DNA of 64,000 nucleotides from Nothophaeocryptopus gaeumannii (Eukaryota; Ascomycota; Dothideomycetes; Mycosphaerellales; Mycosphaerellaceae). Positions 48,061-58,918 of this stretch are shown one piece after another (the stretch's first letter is position 1; each line of letters begins with the position of its first letter). The translations under genes and the position numbers were made by a program. A model generated the notes under the pieces. The model ran no database searches and was not told the origin of the DNA. It worked only from the letters and a program-made list of their open reading frames with translations. The stretch lies in assembly GCA_031771865.1 (NCBI GenBank), contig JASISA010000022.1, forward strand, positions 558,001 through 622,000. The letters are read 5' to 3'.

Positions 48061-49299
48061 TTTGATGCAAGTTGCTTTGCTGTGCCGCGCCGTATCGTGC
48101 CTCGTCTCCGGGTCGCGTCAAAGGAGGCAGGATGGTGTTTATGAGCAGATTGTTGTGTCTGTACTGTTCGTACCACTTGGTGCGGGTTATGGGATTGGCG
48201 CGCGTGAAGAGTGCTCAAGGTATATGGTTGAGTGAAAGAGCAGCAGCAGCGAGGTGCAAGGGTCGCGGCTACTTCCTATCGGTGACGGTGATCAGAGTCC
48301 GATGTCCGATGTCCGATATCGATCGGCTCGGACCGCGAAGCGGGGATGCGACAAACAAGGCAAACAAGGCCAAAGGGCGCTGCACGGAGGTTGGGAGGCA
48401 GGAGGATGCAGCTGGCGCTGAGAAGGCGATTACCAATCCACATGTTTCCAGAACCTCTTCTCCCCCGTTCTCTGTGCCAATCTCTGCGTGTTTAGGATTT
48501 CTGCATCGCAGCATCCCTACCATCCCTACCGCCGCCGCCCCTCCCGCCAATCGTCGTTGGCCGGTCTGCTCGTATGCCCGTCGGAATACGTAGTTAGAAC
48601 ACTTAGTAGTACTGCATGCACCTTAGCTGCTATTGCGTACTGTCATCTTTGTCTGCTGTCTGCATCTGTCCCTCGTCCTGTCTTGTATTGTCCCCCTCGA
48701 CACCCTCCTTCATCACGACATCGTCACGCTCAGCGTCATCCGCGCCGCCAAAGTGACCAGATAGATAGACAGGGTAGACCAGAGACTGGACCGGACCCTG
48801 CGTCAACTTCGAAGTCAGCCCAAGGCAAGGCACCTGGCAAGGCGCAGACTACTACTCCGGACGCAACCGTCTCAAGCCATTTTGCACCGTCCCATTGACC
48901 ACAACCATCGACCATATCGACCACAACATCGTCCACCCATCTCGCCAATCCACCACCGCTACCGCCATCGCCACCGCCGCTGCCACTGTCCATCTCGAGC
49001 GCGGCGGCCACTGTCGAGACGGCAAAGGTGAGCAGACATCGTCCCGCCCCACCCCGCTCACTTCAAGAGTCTGCAGCACAGCACCCGCCCGCCTGGACAC
49101 CTGCCCACCTGCCCACCTGCCCACCATCCTTTGTCCTCGCTGTCTGATTTCGCTTCCACTTTGCCGTCTCGCCTGCTTGCCTGGCTGCTTCGTCCCAACG
49201 ACAACATGTAGTCGAAGCCAGCTGCCAGCCTTCCAGCATCCAGCAGCTGACCCGTCAGTGCAGCAGCGACCTTTTGACATTTCGGCACCCATCTCGTTA
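48061..49299. promoter_or_regulatory. Divergent upstream region, SPF30-like / YAP1-like
   Basis: About 1.24 kb between two divergent starts, rich in pyrimidine tracts and in CCACC/GCCACC repeats close to the YAP1 side (about 48940-49010 and 49095-49125). A long 5' leader for the bZIP gene is likely. Open frames here have no domain support. Confidence 0.5.
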
Positions 49300-51556
49300 A
49301 TGGCAGCCGGGTTAACAGAGCCGAAGCAGCAGGTCGACTCCCACCTCTCCCCCGACCAGCAGCACCTTCTTCTCGCTGCGCTCACTTCCCAAGCGCGCGA
49401 AGGGTACCCCCTAACCCCTCGCACCGGCACCACCACCAACGAGTCCCATTCCAACGACACCACTCGACACAACGCAAGCATGAGCGACGCGGCGGAGAAT
49501 GCGCTCTTCATGAGCCCGCAGAATGGTGATCTGGACAACTTCAATGTCGATTACACCCCCGACCTCGACTACCTGGACGGCGGCGATAGCTTTGACTTCG
49601 AAAATGCGGATCTGGGCGGTGATATGATCGGCGCATTGCCGGGTCAGATGAGCAACGGCGAGGGTCACGAAAAGCGCAAGAGCCCCGATGAGAGTAGCGG
49701 CGATCCAGAGGGCGATGCGAAGCGACAGGAAACCGAAGAAGGCGAAAAGGCCGCCAAAAAGCCCGGGAGGAAACCTTTGACCACCGAGCCGACGACTGTG
49801 AGTATTCCCGAGCTAGCTCCTTTGATGAAACCTGACTCGGTGTTGTTAGAAACGCAAAGCGCAGAACAGAGCCGCTCAGCGAGCATTCCGTGAGCGCAAG
49901 GAAAAGCATCTCAAGGACTTGGAGACCAAAGTTCAAGAGCTCACCAAGTCTTCAGAAGCCGACAAGCATCAAAATGGCATGCTGAAGGCACAAGTCGAAA
50001 GGCTGCAAGTGGAACTCCGAGAATACCGCAAGCGTTTGTCTCTGAATAGTTCGACTGTGCGAGGCTCACCCCCACTCGGTCCTGCGAGAGCGCAGCAGCG
50101 CAGCAGCAGCAATGGTGCTTCATATGGTGCCAACTTCCAGTTCGATTTCCCAAAGTTCGGAGCGTTGCCAGGCAGTCAGCTTTTCGGAAACCAAAGCACG
50201 TCCAGTAGCGCAAGCCCTGTTCACAAACGTGACAGCGCCACACCGCCTGTCGCCGCTCATCGATCATCTACAGACGGCAACGGCTTCAGTCAGTCCCAGA
50301 CTCAAACACAGATTGGACGTCAAAACAGTGCGGGTCGCAGCATGAGCCCCCGCAGCCTGCAGGGTGGAGGGTCGAATACAGGCAGCCCGAGCCAGCTGGC
50401 GAGCTTCAATGCCTCATTTGCGACGTACAGCACTAACGACAACATGCATGGGTTCGCTAGCACATTGCCACAAATGAATGGCGATGCCTTCAGTGATTTG
50501 TTCAGCCCAAATCTCTTGAAAAGTGCCAACGTGGAGGGTTACTTCAACAACACACAAGGCAAAGATGTCACGGCGTCTACCAGCCGCGGATCAGACAACG
50601 GTGGAGATAGTACTGCCGGGCTGAATCGCGTGTTTCATTTCAATGGCGGCAGCAATGCGGGCGACAGCACCTCTCCGAGCGCTAGCTCGTCCAGCCAATG
50701 GAACGGCAATGGGAACGGCAACAGCTCTTGCGGCACGTCTCCTGAGCCGTCACACGATAGTCCTGCGATGAAGGAAAGTAAGATTGAGACGTTCTGCGAC
50801 AAAATCAACCCACGCGGCCAGACCGCAGAGAGCGCTAATTCCACAACGCTCAACGCCAATGCGCAATCGGGAGTGAACTCCATGTTCGGCTTTGGCGGCA
50901 ACAACGACTTCAATGCCCAATCGTTGAGTACTTTTGATCCGGTCCTGTTCGGGGACTACCGTGACAGCAACGATGCCATCATCGGAAATGGCGACTTCAC
51001 CGGGGGATTTTTCGATGATGCTCTGAACTCGGCACCTTTCGACTACAGTTCTCCAAGCAATCTGTTTGGTATCCTTCAGTCTCCGCAGCAGACGAATGGC
51101 GCGCTCAATGCTGCTACTGGAGCGGCCACTGCACCGACACCAAGTCGAAACCTCCTGGCTGAGATTGAGAAGACTCGGGACGGTGGTGATGACGACTACG
51201 GCCTATCCGGGGCCGCATCTAAGAAAGCAGACTCACCATGCAAGTTCGTGAGCTGCAACAGCATCTGGAATCAGCTCCAATCGAATCCCGACTTCCAGGA
51301 GGGTAAATTTGACCTGGATGGCCTTTGCTCCGAGCTGCGGGCTAAAGCCAAGTGCTCTGAATCTGGTGTCATGGTCGGTGAGTACTCTCCTACCGGCTTT
51401 CGGCAAGGGCGTCCGGAGCCTTCGCATCAGGCCTAACCCTTTTGTGCAGACCAAGATCATGTGAACGCGGCGTTGAAGAAACTGGGACAAAAAGACGAGA
51501 GGACTGGCAAACCTTACGACGTCCCTCCACTGATGTTCGAGCAAGAGAGTTGGTGA
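49300..51556 (+). CDS. YAP1: AP-1-like bZIP transcription factor (YAP1 family)
   Basis: Three exons, 49300-49797, 49850-51377 and 51450-51556, GT-AG introns of 52 and 72 bp, 710 residues. YAP1 proteins activate antioxidant and efflux genes and are held in the nucleus by disulfides when oxidised. The N-terminus has LSPDQQHLLLAALTSQ, conserved in fungal AP-1 and supporting this start. The bZIP basic region KRKAQNRAAQRAFRERKEK (167-185) has the NxxAQxxFR signature and is followed by a leucine zipper. A middle cysteine region includes CGTSPEPS and FCDKI. The C-terminal redox domain has three cysteines (SCNSIWNQL, LCSEL, AKCSES), then DQDHVNAALKKLG across the last junction and a conserved MFEQESW end. 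A second in-frame ATG occurs at 49481. Confidence 0.95.
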
Positions 51557-52342
51557 GCAATGCAGTACGATATGCTGCGCTGAAGATGGTCAAACTGATG
51601 AAAGGGTAGGGACAACGTCTTGAGGAAGCTTGGGACGAAAGCGTAGTGTGTACGATGCGCAGCACGGCACTTGAATGGTCAAAAGTTCGTGGGACCCGGT
51701 CAATGGAGAGTCATCTGGGCAGTGTGGCTTGCTACAAGATCGAGGTGCGAAATGAGATGGAGTTTGGGGATTGATATGGAGATGCTCATGAGGCGATATG
51801 CTCCTGCGCTCGTCTTGGAAATGAGATGCAAAGGGGCACGCTGCGAACGAAGACTTCTTGATGAATGATTACGAGGCCTTTAGAAAGCGCCTTACTCCTT
51901 ACTCCTGTCATGGTGGCGGCACTCTTGCGCTTGACCAATGCCGTGTTCATGTTGTGAATGGCTTTCTGCCTACCTTCGAAGATCGGTATCGGACCCATGT
52001 CTTCGCACTCAAAAGAGTGGCGACTTCTGTTCCGACACGGCTGTGAACTGTGCTGTAGATATGGGTACCTTGTGTATGTGCTTTGCCAGGATTGCAGGGG
52101 CCAGGCGTTCTGTGGTCGCTGCGGCAACGCAACCGGATAGACGACACGCAACAGGCACAAACACGGCCCAGGCGATAGGTAATACCTCCTAGGGTGATAG
52201 GCCTGCAGCTCTGAGTCGGTACCCTATTGCCTCTGTAAGCCAGTGGTGAATCGACAGACTGCAGGCGTTGTCAGGTTCTTTCGTGGCAACACAGCATTCC
52301 AACGACGCTCGAGGATTGAATATCTTGAGGCTGGAATGCGCG
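51557..52342. other. Intergenic, YAP1-like to exgD-like gene
   Basis: About 790 bp with the 3' end of the bZIP gene and the promoter of the glucanase gene. No gene or RNA feature is supported. Confidence 0.5.
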
Positions 52343-54895
52343 ATGCCCAGCTCTTCACAACTGCATGACCACAACCGAGGCTATGATGGTGACCGTGACC
52401 GTGAACGTGAACGTGAACGTGAACATGAACGTGATCGCCGGCCCCCTCGCGACTCGCCGGCGCGGAGACAGCGAAGGAGGCGGACGCACCGGCGAACCGA
52501 CAGCAATGGCGAGCTTCTGGGAAGATACGGCGACGACGACCAAGACGAGGGCAGCGCGAGCCCGAGCCCGACCAAACATCGATCGCACAGGAGTCGTCCT
52601 TCGCACACCCACACCCACACCCACACCCACACGCGTGAACAACGGAGCTCGCGCGCTACGCCGTCTCGCTCCCACTACACGCAGTCAAGCAGCACCGCAT
52701 TGAGCTCCGGCCAACTGGCTCAGCTTGATCAGCTGAACCGAAAACTCGGCTGGAACGAGTACGACAGTGTTGTTCCACCACGAAATCGGGGAGACGATGA
52801 CCAACAGACGGCGGCGGAATATGATACGGATCGCGAGCGAGAGCTGCAGGAGCGGCGGAGGGACCGGGACAGGCGACGACAAGAGCATCGCGATCGTAGA
52901 GAGCGACGTAAGGAAAGTGACCGAGCTGCTGCGGCAATGGAGGCCCAGGACGGTCGTAGTCTCGCCTATGAACATCGTTCCAACGACGAGCGACGACGCC
53001 AACGTGATCGGAGGCGGGAAGGCAAAGAGCGGCGAGTGGCAAGCGGCCACGCTCTGGAACATGGTTTCGGACGGACAGGAGGCGGGAAAAGAGGCGGCGA
53101 CGGTGCAGACACCTCGCGCGGCTCTGATCGCGACTACTACAGTGACAAGGACCAATACTCCGAAGGCATTCGTCGACGGGACGGCGACGACAGCACGGAT
53201 CCATACTACTTGAACTCTGATGACGATGAGCGACGCAAGAAGAAGCTACGCAAGAAAATCTTCATTGGCGTGGGAATACTGATTCTGGTCTTGGCCATTG
53301 TCATCCCAGTGGCCGTTGTAGTCTCCAAGAAGAACGACAGCTCGGGCGATCGCTCCAACGCCTCTGGAGGAGCCAAAGACGGCGGCTCCAATCAGCCATC
53401 AAACAGCAACCTCGACGGTATATCTGAGGACAGCGTGCCACAACAATACAAGGGCACGGAATTAGATCCATTCTCATGGTACGATACTGAGGACTTCAAT
53501 GTCACGTTCACGTCGGAAATGGTGGGAGGTCTGCCTGTCATGGGACTGAATAGCACATGGGACGATTCCAAGCGAGCCAATGATAAAGTGCCCGCGTTGG
53601 ATGAGGAGTTCAAGTACGGCAGCATGCCCGTCAGAGGCGTCAATATCGGAGGCTGGCTGAGCGTCGAGCCTTTCATCACACCCTCATTCTTCTCCAGCTA
53701 CAGTACGCACGATAACGTGGTGGACGAGTGGACTTTGTGCGAGAAGCTTGGCCCAACTAACGCGAAGAGCACACTCGAGAAGCACTATTCTTCCTTCGTC
53801 AGCGAGCAAACCTTCGCTGATATTCAAGCGGCGGGCTTTGATCATGTCCGTATTCCTTTCTCCTATTGGGCAGTCATTACATACGATGGCGATCCATACG
53901 TTGAAAATGTGTCGTGGCGATACCTCCTGCGTGGCGTTGAGTGGGCTCGCAAGTATGGACTGCGAGTCAATCTGGACCTGCACGGCGCACCTGGCTCACA
54001 GAATGGGTGGAATCATTCTGGACATCAAGGCGTAATCGGCTGGCTGAACGGCACCGATGGCACTCTGAATGGAGATCGCACCATTGCCATCCACAAGCAG
54101 CTCTCGACTTTCTTCACGCAACCGAGATACAAGAATATCGTAACTATGTACGGTCTCGTCAATGAGCCACGCATGGTTGAGCTTGATCAAAGCACGGTTC
54201 TCGCATGGTCACAGAAGGCCATCGATGCTATTCGAGGGAACAACTTCACCGGTGTCATTGTTTTCGGCGACGGATTCATGGGCCTGGACAATTGGCAGGG
54301 AAAGCTGCAAGGCAATGACAATCTGCTACTTGATGTGCACCAGTACGTCATTTTCAACGTGGACCAAATCGTGCTCAATCATCACGACAAGATCAAATTT
54401 GCATGTGGCGGTTGGACATCACAGGCTCTGCGGTCGCAGAACACTGCCACAGGATTCGGGCCCACGCTTTGCGGCGAATGGTCGCAGGCGGATACCGACT
54501 GCGCCAGATACCTCAACAATGTCGGCGTAGGCTCTCGATGGGAGGGTACGCTGAACATGGTATCGACACCTGGTGGAAGTAGCGACGGCAGTGTCTTGAC
54601 GCCAACCTGTCCGACCAATAACAATCCTCGATGTTCATGCGATGGAGCAAACGCCGATCCAAGCAGTTATTCAGACACTTACAAACAGTGGCTGCTGATG
54701 TTTGCAGAAGCGCAGATGCATTCTTTTGAGCAGGGCTGGGGCTGGTTCTATTGGACATGGCAGACAGAAGGCGCAGCACAGTGGAGCTATAAAGCCGCAA
54801 TGGCGGCTGGAACTATGCCCAAAGTCGCATACCAGAGAGACTTCAACTGCTCTAGCGACATACCTGATTTTAGCGGCATGCAGGAGTCCTATTAG
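52343..54895 (+). CDS. exgD: Glucan 1,3-beta-glucosidase D, GH5, type II membrane protein
   Basis: Single exon, 850 residues. It cleaves glucose from the non-reducing ends of beta-1,3-glucan during wall remodelling. A long cytoplasmic N-terminus (about 300 residues) is charged, with DR/ER repeats and an (HT)n tract, followed by a KKKLRKK stop-transfer patch and one membrane helix (about 306-330, IFIGVGILILVLAIVIPVAVVV), then an extracellular GH5 domain: PVRGVNIGGWLSVEPFITPS, HVRIPFSYWAV, LDLHGAPGSQNGW. The acid/base Glu is E608 in LVNEPR and the nucleophile E712 in CGEWSQ. Fungal exgD enzymes have this layout. Start at 52343 matches the beginning of the polar tail; the frame is open 75 bp upstream with another ATG at 52268. 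Confidence 0.94.
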   Translation: MPSSSQLHDHNRGYDGDRDREREREREHERDRRPPRDSPARRQRRRRTHRRTDSNGELLGRYGDDDQDEGSASPSPTKHRSHRSRPSHTHTHTHTHTREQRSSRATPSRSHYTQSSSTALSSGQLAQLDQLNRKLGWNEYDSVVPPRNRGDDDQQTAAEYDTDRERELQERRRDRDRRRQEHRDRRERRKESDRAAAAMEAQDGRSLAYEHRSNDERRRQRDRRREGKERRVASGHALEHGFGRTGGGKRGGDGADTSRGSDRDYYSDKDQYSEGIRRRDGDDSTDPYYLNSDDDERRKKKLRKKIFIGVGILILVLAIVIPVAVVVSKKNDSSGDRSNASGGAKDGGSNQPSNSNLDGISEDSVPQQYKGTELDPFSWYDTEDFNVTFTSEMVGGLPVMGLNSTWDDSKRANDKVPALDEEFKYGSMPVRGVNIGGWLSVEPFITPSFFSSYSTHDNVVDEWTLCEKLGPTNAKSTLEKHYSSFVSEQTFADIQAAGFDHVRIPFSYWAVITYDGDPYVENVSWRYLLRGVEWARKYGLRVNLDLHGAPGSQNGWNHSGHQGVIGWLNGTDGTLNGDRTIAIHKQLSTFFTQPRYKNIVTMYGLVNEPRMVELDQSTVLAWSQKAIDAIRGNNFTGVIVFGDGFMGLDNWQGKLQGNDNLLLDVHQYVIFNVDQIVLNHHDKIKFACGGWTSQALRSQNTATGFGPTLCGEWSQADTDCARYLNNVGVGSRWEGTLNMVSTPGGSSDGSVLTPTCPTNNNPRCSCDGANADPSSYSDTYKQWLLMFAEAQMHSFEQGWGWFYWTWQTEGAAQWSYKAAMAAGTMPKVAYQRDFNCSSDIPDFSGMQESY

Positions 54896-55087
54896 AAAAC
54901 AACATGGGGGGAACGGCTTCTCCATATGAAGCGATTCTTGCATAGCGATGGGACGACGACCGATGGGAATGACGGCTTTTGCACCTATGAGTTACATGGG
55001 AAACTGGGCAGGGTTGAGGAATATAAAGCGTATATGCCCGTGGACTGTAGTTGCTTCTTTTGCTCTCTTTTCTCTATTGAACGCGGT

Positions 55088-56263
55088 TCAGTCCTCCCAC
55101 TCCTCATTGAGCTCATCGATGAGGCGGTTTTCGGCATCGCTGCTGTCCCCACGAGCTCGATCACGGCCACCCATCCCACCAACGCCCCCATTGACTCGAG
55201 TATAGCCCCTTCTTCGCGGCATAAATCGCGAACAGGAGGAGGTGAGGATGATGAAGAGATCCTGTATCTTCGTTAGCCCAAAGGCGGCGAAAAGCGTCCT
55301 CTACGGCGTAAACGAACTTGAAAGAACCCAAAAATGCCAGCCCATAAATTGTAGTTGGGAACTTGCTGCCATCCGCGCTGCTGCAGCACGGCACGGTTAT
55401 AAACGCAGCCACCAACCAAGTAGACGATGATTGCAATCATCACGATAACCCCAAATACACCAGCGGGATTCAACGTCGCTTTGCTCGTATTGGCAGTGGC
55501 ACATGCAGCAGCGGAGCGGCCTTCGAAGAAATAGGAGCATTCGTCCATGGTGCCCACGAAGTTGAGCTGCAGCTGAGGCGCCAGGGGGTCTCTGTCGCAA
55601 AGCATGCTGATGATTGCGCTCTTTCTGCGCACACTAGATTCCTCCTTGTCGCTCTTCTTGTTGTCCTTGTCGCTCTTCTTTTTATCATCATCGTCATCGT
55701 CCACAATCTTCCGAGCCATGAGATCCTCAACCGAGTGCGCCCGCTTGCCGTCGCGTACGGCATCGCAGGGCGAGCCATCTGTATAATTCAATACCAACTT
55801 CCTCCCTCTCATCACCAGAGCAGAGTTCTGCAGCCTGGATTGTTGTTAGTACATTGATCATGCTGATCCGCGTGCTGCTGTCCGCGTTGCTCCAGGCGCA
55901 TACTGACCCCAGCGAGTAGTATTTCCCATCTTGCTTATAATATGCGCTCACATTCTTCCCCAGCTCCTTGTCCACGCCTACGAACCCGTCGACAGGCTCT
56001 ATAACAGGCGCGCAGAAGTTGAGTGTGAAGTTGTACCCAACATCGTAGCCAGTCGCATTCCAGCTGTAGTCGCGCGCATGTTTTGCTTTACTTTGCGCCG
56101 GGTCAGGCACTTGTAGAGATGTCAAGTCGAAGAAGGACCCGGTCGTCGGCGACGTGATTGTGCAAGGCTTATGGACGCTCTGCTTGTCTTGAGGAGATGA
56201 TGCAGCGTAGGCTGGAGACAGCAGAGACAGATATACCGCCAGTGAGTAGTACAGAAGCTCCAT
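55088..56263 (-). CDS. ATG27: Autophagy-related protein 27 (MRH-domain membrane protein)
   Basis: Three exons, 56263-55908, 55834-55318 and 55261-55088, with introns of 73 and 56 bp (donors GTCAGT and GTTCGT), 348 residues. Atg27 is a type I membrane protein that shuttles between Golgi, endosomes, vacuole and Atg9 vesicles. A signal peptide (about 1-20) precedes the luminal mannose-6-phosphate-receptor-like domain with paired cysteines (PCTITS, NFCAPVI, GSPCDA, MLCDRD, DECSYFFEGR). An Asp/Lys-rich insert (DDDDDDKKKSDKDNKKSDKE) interrupts it. One membrane helix (VFGVIVMIAIIVYLVGGCVYN) is followed by WQQVPNYNLWAGIFGFF and a tail with FMPRRRGYTRV, whose YTRV fits the YxxPhi sorting signal, and ENRLIDELNEEWED at the end. 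Confidence 0.93.
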
Positions 56264-56659
56264 CCCGACGGCCTGGATGCTGAGCGTCTATATGTTGTTG
56301 GGTTAGAGGCGCATCGGTGGTGTGTATGTCGTGATATACTGCAGTAATCCATGTGTTGAATCGCAACAGGAGACGTATCTTAGGTAGGTAGGCAGGCGTG
56401 CTAAGGCATTCACGCATTGGCCGGACCGCCGGGTCCCGATCCCGCCTGCATGTGCAGTGCAGTCCGTGCATTCACGTGCAGGATCTAGCGACCCCTCCTC
56501 CTTACTCGCCCTTAGTGAGCGTCACCATGTTCGTGTATTCTCACTCCCGCCCGTCCATGAACTCCTCCAAAATGTAGCAGCCTCCACCAACTTCACAGTG
56601 TAGCAGGTTTATAGGTGCGTGTCTTCGCGCCTCGGTCCACACACTCGCTCGCTTGCTGC
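56264..56659. promoter_or_regulatory. Divergent upstream region, ATG27 / methyltransferase-like
   Basis: About 400 bp between divergent starts; it contains a GTGCAGTGCAGTCCGTGCA cluster near 56450-56475. No specific site is identified. Confidence 0.4.
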
Positions 56660-57631
56660 ATGGGCTTGCAAGCGCGATCCTGGCCTCGCACACGAGGCCT
56701 GCCTTTCGCTGGCTTCGGTGGGCTTTTGTTGGCCTCGTCGTTGCACTTGGCTCACTCCAGATCATACACTATGGCCACAAACTGGCCCGTGAAGCAATAC
56801 ATCCCGCGGCATCCAATGTGGCCTTACAGCGCGTCCGATTTCACTCGGCAAGACGCGTCGAATGATGCAGAATTCTACGCCTCTCCTCGTTTCGTAACTC
56901 ACATCGACGACGCTGCCATCGCAACTCTGACGGACTACTATGGCACGGTCCTACCTCGTAAAGGGAAGATTCTGGACTTCTGCTCCAGTTTCGTCAGCCA
57001 CTATCCCAACTCGGCGGCAACCGGCGAGCTTGCAGTCATTGGAATGGGGATGAACCAGGCGGAGCTGGAAGCCAACAGGGTGCTCAATAGCGGACGCCTG
57101 CTGAAAGACTTGAACATCGACCCCGAAATCTTTGTGGCTCTGCGGGAAGCAGACTGCATCGGAGAAGATGAATCGTCGAAGCTTGATGCCTCCACCAATG
57201 TCGTTAGTATAGACTACCTCACCAAGCCCGTTGAGGTATTGAAGAGTCTGCGAGATTCGACCAAGACGGGTGGCTCAGTCCATCTGACCATCAGCAATCG
57301 CTGTTTCCCCACAAAGGCAGTAACGAGGTGGTTGAGGGTGTCAGAGATGGAGCGCCTCGAGATGATTGGGGATTACCTTCACTTTGCAGGCTGGACGAAC
57401 ATAGAGATCGTTGAACTCAGCGACGGCAAGGTTGCAGATAACGGTGGCGGACAGGAGCAAAGGCAAGGCGGACTTCAGGGCCTTATGTCTTGGATTGGAA
57501 TGGATCGAAGGGACCCACTGGTGAGTGTTCGCTTTGCAGCCACACTTGCGTGCATGCAGTTGTCTTGAATGTCGTTCTCAGCTAATCAGAGTCGTCACTT
57601 ATAGTGGGTAGTGCGTGCGGTGAAAAGGTGA
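56660..57631 (+). CDS. Methyltransferase-like protein (class I SAM fold), fungal
   Basis: Two exons, 56660-57520 and 57605-57631, giving 295 residues; the 84 bp GT-AG intron restores a family-like DPLWVVRAVKR end. The core KGKILDFCSSFVSHYP, ELAVIGMGMNQAELEAN, and NVVSIDYLTKPVEVLKSL followed by GGSVHLTISNRCFPTKAV is the strand-helix order of a SAM-dependent methyltransferase, though the glycine motif is replaced by DFCSSF, so SAM binding is uncertain. A shorter start at 56771 (MATNWPVKQY, 258 residues) begins at the conserved part. The longer start adds a basic, hydrophobic leader that could be mitochondrial or simply 5' UTR. The substrate is unknown. Confidence 0.8.
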
Positions 57632-58918
57632 TGCCATTCAGCAAGCAATTCCCCAACTTCGCTTCTTACAAGCTCACTTGACAACAAGCTGCGATGCCAC
57701 ACCAGTATCAACTTGAGAACATCGTCATCGCAATCATCCACGCCTAGGATCGGCGCCTCGTGTGCCAATCATGGCTCCAACTTCAGTCTCAGACGCCGCA
57801 CAGCCCACCATCATTCACTTCTCAGCAACGCGATCTGTCACACCTGGCGACATGAATGCCAAGAAAGTCGACGATGATTACAGCTCCATGGAGGATCATC
57901 AGTGCGCATCGTTAATCTACACAGGCATGAGTGCTGGCAGAGCAGCGGCCTCGACCTTGGCGAAGAGCCTCCTGGCGACCCGAATTCGTAGCTACTCTGG
58001 ACCTGCACCCACCATCGGACAGAGTTCAGGCAGCCGAAACAGAGAGGAGGCCTGAATGCCTCAACTTTCGTGCCCCGTTCCATCCTGCTCCGCGCGAACC
58101 AGGTACATGCTGCCCTCAAAGGGACATCACTGGGTTTCCCGATTATGAGTGCGAATGAAAATCAGTGGTGAACTTTGTCAATACTGACTGAATATTTCTC
58201 GTGATCTATGCTCCTTATTATGGGTCTGCTCAGAACAAGAGTGCTCGTTGATATTCCCCAGAACCAGTCCATTGTGAAACTTTGAGGTATTCCTATCGCT
58301 CTGCAGATTCACGGCGTACTGAGTCTTTTCAAAGCGATTTGTCGAAATGAAAGAAACTGCTGGACTTGAGTGGCTTTACACGCAGGCATGACTTGGTCAT
58401 ACATGCATTTTTTGAGTAGATGCGAGATGCACTCATTGCAGCTTCTTGAGAATTCCAAAGACTTGTTTCGTATTAGGGTAGTTGTCAAGATGAGTCGAAA
58501 GCTGGTGAGCGGGAAGAGGAGAGGGACAGCGAATGTGAAATAAATAAGATCACAGACCTGTCCACTCAGTATTATCATGCAGCCACAAGTCTTATACGCT
58601 ATACGCATCGTAAAGCAGCAATGATTTGATATCGTAATCATGCCGTGCTCAACCTCAAAAAAACAAGCAAAATCGAATCAGCATGTCGCAGACTGGATCC
58701 CCTATGTCGTGACAGGCCAGAACCTCTCATCATATGTCCCATACTTTGTGTCGTGATATGTTCTGTGTCGTAACTTTCGGTGATATTCGCGCGTGTCCAT
58801 GCTTGATTCCTCCACATCCTTCTGTCAGAAGACGCTGCTCGAGACCATGTTCTGCAGGATGCGTCGTGGGGTTTCGATAGGGTTGGTGTAGTGAATGTGA
58901 GTGATCGGCAGATTACCT
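57632..58918. other. Long intergenic stretch between methyltransferase-like gene and KAR5
   Basis: About 1.3 kb. Apart from the weak open frame at 57771-58055 I see no gene, RNA or repeat. The part after 58160 is moderately AT-rich and looks like 3' flanking DNA of the two convergent neighbours. Confidence 0.5.
57771..58055 (+). CDS. Possible small orphan protein (94 aa)
   Basis: An open frame beginning MAPTSVSDAAQPTIIHFSAT with ATG in fair context. It has no recognisable domain, no signal peptide and no clear intron; the part around ASLIYTGMSAGRAAASTLAK is Ala-rich. It could be spurious. Expression data would decide. Confidence 0.25.
   Translation: MAPTSVSDAAQPTIIHFSATRSVTPGDMNAKKVDDDYSSMEDHQCASLIYTGMSAGRAAASTLAKSLLATRIRSYSGPAPTIGQSSGSRNREEA

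Noticed and set aside
48852..49544. 230-codon frame antisense to the YAP1-like start
   Set aside because: Shadow of the bZIP first exon and its GC-rich leader; no domain.
57771..58055. Joining this small frame to the methyltransferase gene as an extra exon
   Set aside because: The methyltransferase ends properly with DPLWVVRAVKR at 57631, and no phase-compatible intron links the two.
58309..58641. 110-codon frame on the minus strand with a hydrophobic middle
   Set aside because: No recognisable family, no splice structure, sits in 3' flanking AT-rich DNA.
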